Assembly (NCBI GenBank): GCA_036378155.1
Contig: DASUXA010000076.1
Span: 37,966 to 101,965, forward strand
Source: DASUXA01 sp036378155
GTDB lineage: Bacteria > Actinomycetota > Actinomycetes > Mycobacteriales > Micromonosporaceae
DNA: 64,000 nt
Reading direction: 5' to 3'
Shown one piece after another: positions 59,551 to 64,000 of this stretch. Numbering within the stretch: the first letter of the stretch is position 1; each line of letters starts with the position of its first letter. The notes beneath the pieces are model-generated. The model was not told the origin of the DNA, did no database searches, and was given only the letters and a program-made list of their open reading frames with translations. A program made the translations under genes and the position numbers.

Positions 59551-60017
59551 AGTCGATCTCGACGTTTAACTGATATCAGCCGGTACCAATCGGTGCCGAG
59601 CTACTCGGCACTGGGCAGCACTGGTGCAGTCTGAGCCTCGGCAGAGCCGAGGTGTTCGCTGACTGTTCGCTGACTTACCCGAGGCCGGCCCTCGCATTGC
59701 GATGAGACAGAGGCTTGAGCCTCTATAGAGGGCTCGCAGAGAAGATCAAAGACGACCATGCATTCTTGCTAGTTGTCGAGGCTCTTGATGCCAGAAAGGT
59801 ACGTTATCCTCGCCCTTCCGATCGCCTGTGCGGCAGGGAGACCTGGGTTGGAACGCGCCATTCGGGTTGAATTGACGCATCGACATGCGCGTCCGCTTTA
59901 CCCTATCTTTCGCATATGCGGTTATTTAGGAAAATGTGAAGATCCCTTTACGGCCGGATCTACCACTGATATATTGATCTCATCGTCGTCTATACAACGT
60001 GGAAAAGAGGGGGCTCG
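59551..60017. other. gene-free end region of element 2
   Basis: I see no convincing gene in these 467 bases. The composition is AT-richer than the chromosome. Contents include a GATATC at 59570, a CGCATATGCG palindrome near 59910 and an AT-rich stretch (59915-60000) that should hold the promoter of the secreted protein gene. A 90-codon frame at 59773-60045 has no coding pattern. Confidence 0.4.
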
Positions 60018-61019
60018 ATGCAGGGCCGCACCAAGCCCCCCATAGCTCCAAGCCAATCCTTGGAGGGACCCTTGAAAGCCAAACTCAGGATACTCTCAGT
60101 GGCAGCGGCCGCAATGGTCGTCATCAGCGCGGCGACGGGAGCAGCGTATGCTGTTCCGACAACACAGCCAGCGGTGTTCAAGATTGACGGAACGGCAGAC
60201 GCAGTGCTCATCAGTGAGGCACCTATCGGCCACGGCGCGTGGGTTGCGTCGTGGGCGGTCGGACAAGCCACTGTTAAGGTCGCTGGGATGCCCGGCCTCA
60301 CTGTCCACGTGGATGCCGCCCACGCGGCCGACCCGACTGGTTCGGTAGCTGTGTCAGTTACTGCCCGGCACATCGACAGAACGACCATGTTGGCGCAGCG
60401 GACGTCGTACACCGCTGGCGGCTATCTCGCCTACGATGAGGCACTCGCGGCGGGGTTCACCCCCGGCGAGGCCAGCAATGTCGTCCAGGTTCACGCCGTA
60501 GGTCCCAGTTACGCTCCCGGTGACATCTACGACAGTTGGTGCGTCGACACAACTGGAGACAGCGGCTATGCGTGGGGGCACGGCTGCGTCGTACAGAAGA
60601 TTATCCAGATGAACGGTGGCGACTGGTACTTGGGTGACCAGATCTCCGGCACGGCAAACGATCAAAGTGGGTTTAACACGGGGAACAGCCTGGAGGCCTT
60701 CCGTGTTCGAGATGACTATCCGTCCGGGAATACGGTAGTCCAGTACAACCCGACGGGCACAGTGAGTACTGGCAGTTGCACAACCTTCACTCCCTCGCTC
60801 ACCTACGACGGTGTCACCGTCTCCGCGAGCGCAAATCTCTGTGCCGACAACGAACAGCCATCGTTCAACGGGAGTATCGGATACGGGGCTAAGTGGAACG
60901 GCTGCGACGGGTTTGAACAAGACGAAGGGGTGTCGGCGGTGTCGGTAATTCACTCCCCGTCGGGCGCGTCTGTGTCAGCAACACTGTATGTCACCATCTG
61001 GTGGGGAAGCTTCTGCTAA
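60018..61019 (+). CDS. secreted protein with six Cys, element 2 cargo
   Basis: A 333-residue exported protein of no recognised family. The signal peptide is KAKLRILSVAAAAMVVISAATGAAYA with cleavage about residue 45 counting from ATG 60018. The mature part is rich in Gly, Ser, Thr and Tyr. The C-terminal half contains DSWCVDTTGDSGYAWGHGC, GSCTTFTPSL, ANLCADNEQ, NGCDGF and a terminal WWGSFC, so three disulfides are possible. ATG 60018 follows GAGGGGG; the TTG at 60072 after GGAGGG would give a shorter, more standard signal peptide. It precedes a 61-aa membrane protein by 27 bases. Confidence 0.72.
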   Translation: MQGRTKPPIAPSQSLEGPLKAKLRILSVAAAAMVVISAATGAAYAVPTTQPAVFKIDGTADAVLISEAPIGHGAWVASWAVGQATVKVAGMPGLTVHVDAAHAADPTGSVAVSVTARHIDRTTMLAQRTSYTAGGYLAYDEALAAGFTPGEASNVVQVHAVGPSYAPGDIYDSWCVDTTGDSGYAWGHGCVVQKIIQMNGGDWYLGDQISGTANDQSGFNTGNSLEAFRVRDDYPSGNTVVQYNPTGTVSTGSCTTFTPSLTYDGVTVSASANLCADNEQPSFNGSIGYGAKWNGCDGFEQDEGVSAVSVIHSPSGASVSATLYVTIWWGSFC

Positions 61020-61046
61020 GAAACACACAGGAGAGAGAGGCCTGAC

Positions 61047-61232
61047 GTGGCGGCAAGTGGTCTAAAGGTGGCAGGAACCGCCGGTGTAGTCGTGGGTGTG
61101 GCGGGTACCGCTGCGGTCAACCTCACGCCCTCGCCCTCGCCCTACTCGTTCATAGTTCCTGTTCTAATGGCGCTCGTCGGCGTCGGACTTAGGATCGAAG
61201 ACGCGCTCCGAAATGGGCCGGGGAATCGCTAG
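61047..61232 (+). CDS. 61-aa small membrane protein paired with the secreted protein
   Basis: GTG start at 61047 with GGAGAG upstream. Two hydrophobic segments (LKVAGTAGVVVGVAGTAAV and SFIVPVLMALVGVGLRI) flank a PSPSPY turn, with a short charged tail EDALRNGPGNR. This is holin-like in layout, but no family is recognised. It is coupled to the secreted protein gene and followed by a strong terminator. Confidence 0.65.
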   Translation: MAASGLKVAGTAGVVVGVAGTAAVNLTPSPSPYSFIVPVLMALVGVGLRIEDALRNGPGNR

Positions 61233-61287
61233 CCATACTGGCTTTGTCTACCTCCGACACGGGACGTCAGGACCTGCTTTAACTTGA

Positions 61288-61327
61288 ACGGCCGGGTGAG
61301 TGGCTATCTCACCCGGCCGTCTTGTTC
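61288..61327 (+). terminator. terminator after the cargo pair
   Basis: ACGGCCGGGTGAG (61288-61300) pairs perfectly with CTCACCCGGCCGT (61308-61320), followed by CTTGTTC. It separates the plus-strand cargo pair from the minus-strand GNAT gene. Confidence 0.85.
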
Positions 61328-61433
61328 AGATGGGAACTAGAGCGGGTCCCCGTAGGATCGTGGCAATCAGACGATTCACGTGTGGAAGGCGTGTCGAGCC
61401 GCCACGCACAGCTGACACTAAGGTCGGGGATCT

Positions 61434-62021
61434 TTACCGGCCTAGTCGGTGCTTGAGCTGTTCGTGTACTGATGGCCAATCCGAGTCTATAACGCTGAAG
61501 TAGACGCTATCCCGCTTATGGCCATCACTTAGAATCCGATGGTTCCGGAAAACGCCATCGCATGTAGCGCCGAGCTTGACGATGGCACGCTGAGATTGCA
61601 AATTTCGGATGTCCGCCTTAAAGGAGACGCGCACAGCCCCCAGGTATTCTAAGGCGTGGCGAAGAAGAAGGTAGCCAGCCTCGCCAAATATCCCTTGGCC
61701 CCATACGTCCGGCGCGAGCCACGCCCAGCCTATCTCTAGGCTTCTATGGGCGTGGCTTATGTTGATATAGCTGACGCTCCCGACTGCCCGCGACGTAGCC
61801 GACTCGATGATTGCGAACGGCAGTCGTGAGCCGTCCTGCTGCTCATGTAGCGCCTCATCGGTCATTCTCCACATGTCTTCGACGGTCCGTGTGGTTGGCT
61901 CGTCTAGGTACGTCCAGACCTCGTCATGGCTCGCCGCGGTTAGCAGGTCGGCCGCGTGTGTCCGGCTCAGCGGTTCGAGCCTCACTGACGGCCCGGCTAA
62001 GACGACCGGATCGAGGTTCAT
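61434..62021 (-). CDS. GNAT acetyltransferase, RimJ/RimL type, coupled to GntR
   Basis: A 195-residue N-acetyltransferase. VRLEPLSRTHAADLLTAASHDEVWTYLDEP opens the fold, RAVGSVSYINISHAHRSLEIGWAWLAPDVWGQGIFGEAGYLLLRHALEYLGAVRVSFKADIRNLQSQRAIVKLG contains the acetyl-CoA loop (WGQGIFGEA) and the N-x-x-SQRA-x-x-KLG motif of Acetyltransf_3. The substrate is unknown. Its start overlaps the GntR stop by four bases, exactly the arrangement in element 1, although the two GNAT proteins belong to different subfamilies. Confidence 0.85.
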   Translation of the reverse strand: MNLDPVVLAGPSVRLEPLSRTHAADLLTAASHDEVWTYLDEPTTRTVEDMWRMTDEALHEQQDGSRLPFAIIESATSRAVGSVSYINISHAHRSLEIGWAWLAPDVWGQGIFGEAGYLLLRHALEYLGAVRVSFKADIRNLQSQRAIVKLGATCDGVFRNHRILSDGHKRDSVYFSVIDSDWPSVHEQLKHRLGR

Positions 62022-62791
62022 TCAGCTGACACCGAGTATAGGAGCACATGCCGATCGGCGGGAAGGATCACCTCGTACACCTCGATCGGCCGCTCTTTCT
62101 GGTCGAAGCTTGTACGGAGAAGTCGGCCCACTGGCGTGCCGGGGAGCATCCGTAGTTCCGTCGACTCGTCAAGCGACGGCATCCGCCACGTGATCTCATC
62201 CTCGTACCGTGTCGAAATGTGTCCAAGGTCTTCTAGGACCTGGTCGGTTCCCTCTGGGATGTCCGCCGGTTCCATGATCTTGCTCTCGCCGACGATGGCC
62301 AGCGGGTAATAGCTGGTCCCGAGCTGAAGGGGCTCATCGTCCGCGTATATGACGCGGCGGCGCATCGCGACTTCCGTGCCGGGTGGCACCTGCAAGTGGT
62401 CGGCGATCTCGCCGGCTGCTGCGATGACAGCGACCGTGCTCTCCTGACGTGCCCTCTTGCCCTGGGATGCGATCTGCTGAGTGAAGGTGTCATAGCGCCG
62501 GTCAGCTTCGAGCCGCTTGCGACGCGAGCCAGTGAGAGACGCGTAGTACCTCATCGGCGGCTGTGCCCGGACGAAGCTTCCCCGGCCCTGGTGGGACACG
62601 ATCAGGCCTTCGTTCCGGAGGGCATCCAGTGCGAGCCGCACCGTGTTCCGGCTCGTCGCGTACCGCTTCGCCAGGTCGGCTTCGGTAGGTGCTCGGTCGC
62701 CCGGCGCTAGTTCGCCACTGACGATCTGGCCGCGCAGGATCGCGGCGAGCTGCTGGTAGAGCGGCCTAGGGTCGGCCGGGTTGAGGGCCAT
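62018..62791 (-). CDS. GntR/HutC-family regulator of element 2
   Basis: A 257-residue regulator. LYQQLAAILRGQIVSGELAPGDRAPTEADLAKRYATSRNTVRLALDALRNEGLIVSHQGRGSFVRAQ (about 11-77) is the GntR winged helix, and the UTRA domain has LGTSYYPLAIVGESKIMEPADIPEGTDQVLEDLGH and EITWRMPSLDESTELRMLPGTPV. It resembles the element 1 regulator in domain order and in nearby operator half-sites. It is expected to repress the divergent operon at 62987. Confidence 0.9.
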   Translation of the reverse strand: MALNPADPRPLYQQLAAILRGQIVSGELAPGDRAPTEADLAKRYATSRNTVRLALDALRNEGLIVSHQGRGSFVRAQPPMRYYASLTGSRRKRLEADRRYDTFTQQIASQGKRARQESTVAVIAAAGEIADHLQVPPGTEVAMRRRVIYADDEPLQLGTSYYPLAIVGESKIMEPADIPEGTDQVLEDLGHISTRYEDEITWRMPSLDESTELRMLPGTPVGRLLRTSFDQKERPIEVYEVILPADRHVLLYSVSAE

Positions 62792-62986
62792 TGCGCCTCA
62801 CTTCCTCGCGGTACTTGTACCAACAGGCTAACAACACCCCTTGACGCTCGCATCGGGCGACTGGTACTAAGTATTCGTTGGTACAACCCAACAACAAACC
62901 ACAAGGAACCGCACAAGGAAGAGGCCCCGGCGGGGTGCCACCCGCCGAGGCCGTGCATCGACCCGCCTGGTGAAAGGACTACGACG
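62792..62986. promoter_or_regulatory. divergent promoter of element 2 with GntR half-sites
   Basis: A 195-base region. Half-sites GTACCAA (62817-62823) and TTGGTAC (62878-62884) match the element 1 palindrome. On the plus strand TTGACG (62841-62846) and TACTAA (62865-62870) form an 18-base-spaced promoter, and the second half-site lies at its start point, as expected for repression. TTGGTACAACCCAAC resembles TTGGTACAAACCCAAC on the minus strand of element 1 near 11889-11904. Confidence 0.75.
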
Positions 62987-63297
62987 ATGCAGGTCAAGCG
63001 TATCGACACCGGCCCGGTTGCTGCCTCGGCTGAGCTGGCGGCGTTCAAGCCGTTGCGGTTGAACTTCGCGCAGGTGTGCCTGTACTGCGGCACCCGGTGG
63101 TGCGAGTCGCCGCTGTGCGTCGAGCAGCACGCCCGGTCGGTGTGGGCGGTGTGCCCGGACTGCGACGGTTCGGCTGCCTCGGCTGCACCAACGGTGTGGT
63201 CGAGGTGGGTCCGGCCGCCGCTGCGGACGAGGTGGGCCGAGTACTGCCGGTCACCGCGCCCGAGGCGGCGTTCTACGTGCCGTCGGCGGGTGCGTGA
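62987..63297 (+). pseudogene. Cys-rich zinc-ribbon-like gene split by a one-base frameshift
   Basis: Starting at ATG 62987 the frame encodes FAQVCLYCGTRWCESPLCVEQHARSVWAVCPDCDG, a clear CxxC-rich protein, then runs on in a frame with no coding pattern. A -1 shift at about 63168 (GACGGTTCGG) would continue FGCLGCTNGVVEVGPAAAADEVGRVLPVTAPEAAFYVPSAGA with another CxxC, ending at TGA 63295-63297, which overlaps the ATG of the HNH gene. The intact protein would have about 103 residues. It may be a broken gene, a programmed frameshift or an assembly error. Confidence 0.6.
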
Positions 63298-63710
63298 TGA
63301 CGAACCGGCCGAACGCCGAGCGCATGGCCCGCATCAAGCAGCGGTTGGCCGGGCGTGATGGTGCCTGCTGCTTCTACTGCCGCCGCCCGTTCCCGGACCT
63401 GGCACCGGCCACGGTGGATCACTTCATTCCGCAGTCTTTGATACCGGGCTGGCGGTTGCCGAACCTGGTACTGGCGTGCCTGCCGTGCAACAACGCCAAG
63501 GCGGACACCCTGCCGCAACTACTGGTCCGCCCGCTGCCCTGCCGGCCCGGTCTACGGCCCGCGCCGTGGCTGGCGATCGTGCTGCACCGGCTGGCCGTAC
63601 GGGTCACCGAGTACACAGCCAGACCCACCCGGACCACCCGCCGACGCGGTGAGTCCGTACCGGGTCCGGCGCGGCTGGTCACCCCGCCGACCGTGGCGGC
63701 CATCCGGTAG
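63297..63710 (+). CDS. HNH endonuclease
   Basis: A 137-residue protein. CCFYCRRPFPDLAPATVDHFIPQSLIPGWRLPNLVLACLPCNNAKADTL (about 22-70) is the HNH motif with D-H, N-x(3)-A and two CxxC zinc pairs. Basic residues fill the C-terminal tail. It may nick element DNA or act in regulation. ATG overlaps the preceding stop by one base (TGATG). Confidence 0.88.
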   Translation: MTNRPNAERMARIKQRLAGRDGACCFYCRRPFPDLAPATVDHFIPQSLIPGWRLPNLVLACLPCNNAKADTLPQLLVRPLPCRPGLRPAPWLAIVLHRLAVRVTEYTARPTRTTRRRGESVPGPARLVTPPTVAAIR

Positions 63711-64000
63711 CGCTTTCGCTGCTCATCCCGTATGGACACTCGGATTCCAACATCAACCCGACCTGGTTGCGCTGCTCACCCCGCGTCCCGAAACACCCGC
63801 AAACGCCCCTTTCCGCTGTGCTGATGAAGGGCTCGACTGTTGCTGCCTCACGCATCCACGAACAAGGCCGCTGACGCGGCCAGGAGGTACGCCCTGACGG
63901 GCGTGCCCACCATCCGACCCAGGCCCGTACCCGCTACCGCCACCGGTCCCACCCGGTGCGTACCCGGTGAGATGCCCCCGGCGCGGGCCGCGCGACGAAA
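63711..64000. other. right window edge, no certain gene
   Basis: About 290 bases without a convincing complete gene. A GTG at 63903 opens a frame that runs off the window (PTIRPRPVPATATGPTRC), with AGGAGG 16 bases before it, too far for a normal start. It could be the 5' end of the next operon gene. Confidence 0.35.

Larger units (their letters stand above)
59506..64000. mobile_element. left part of a second AICE-like element, continuing past the window
   Basis: Support: the orphan tRNA-Pro half, genes of lower GC content (59.7-62.8 kb), a GntR/HutC regulator coupled to a GNAT gene as in element 1, shared GTACCAA/TTGGTAC sites and a divergent operon with an HNH nuclease. The order (att fragment, cargo, GNAT-GntR, divergent promoter, operon) is that of element 1 read from its attR. 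No integrase, translocase or replication gene is seen before the window ends, so the call depends on the unseen part. Confidence 0.65.

Noticed and set aside
59773..60045. 90-codon frame before the secreted protein gene
   Set aside because: Irregular composition, weak start, and it runs into the ribosome site and start of the next gene.
63903..64000. open frame at the right edge
   Set aside because: No proper ribosome site and no recognisable motif in 32 codons; mentioned only as a possible gene start.

Overview
The window is high-GC chromosomal DNA from a filamentous actinomycete. The evidence is GTG/TTG starts with GGAGG-type ribosome sites, a GGDEF regulator, MatB- and RibM-like genes, dnaX-ebfC-recR in one block, lysC-asd, a leuA attenuator, and integrative elements of the AICE type (actinomycete integrative and conjugative element). 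Micromonosporaceae is a guess from overall feel only; no 16S or other phylogenetic marker is present.

Layout. 0-3 kb: thioesterase, TetR regulator, beta-hydroxyacid-type dehydrogenase, deoD and tRNA-Ser(CGA). 3.0-17.7 kb: a complete AICE-like element integrated in the 3' half of that tRNA gene and bounded by a perfect 57-bp direct repeat. Reading inward from the tRNA it holds integrase, excisionase, a primase-polymerase plus DUF3631 replication pair, small zinc-ribbon proteins, an FtsK/TraB-type DNA translocase, a DUF2637 spread-type protein, and a divergent GntR regulator with a GNAT acetyltransferase. Cargo next to the far end is a 1030-aa single-chain restriction-modification enzyme and two microproteins. 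17.7-25 kb: FMN riboswitch with a RibM-like transporter, TetR, MBL-fold protein, MazF-type and VapBC-type toxin-antitoxin pairs, MatB-like synthetase and a PAP2 protein. 25-31.4 kb: tRNA-Ser(GGA), SRP RNA, STAS protein, dnaX, MFS transporter, ebfC, recR. 31.4-38 kb: a five-gene oligopeptide ABC importer operon. 38-47.7 kb: secreted HNH lipoprotein, DHA2-type exporter, leuA with a leucine attenuator, lipoprotein, lysC-asd and a GGDEF protein. 47.9-59.4 kb: mostly conserved hypotheticals and enzymes (kinase-like, FAD monooxygenase, DinB, glycosyltransferase with an LPVTG microprotein, dienelactone hydrolase, thioredoxin-like, DNRLRE-type secreted protein).

From 59.5 kb to the right edge a second integrative element appears to begin. 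A 3' half of tRNA-Pro(CGG) on the minus strand is followed by cargo (a Cys-containing secreted protein and a 61-aa membrane protein), a GNAT-GntR pair, a divergent promoter and a plus-strand operon with an HNH nuclease. Its layout mirrors element 1, and its GntR promoter region has the same GTACCAA/TTGGTAC half-sites. I predict that transfer, replication, xis and int genes and the complete tRNA-Pro lie beyond 64 kb.

The most notable signals are the shared GntR operator and GntR-GNAT cassette in two elements; an iteron-like ATCCGTACC array inside the DUF3631 gene; a GCTAGC inverted repeat next to the translocase gene; a leucine leader peptide (MWQALLLRRRDGVI) with a 12-bp attenuator stem before leuA; a phased 21-22-bp repeat array upstream of it; and several microproteins shorter than 60 codons. 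I saw no CRISPR array, rRNA or insertion sequence.
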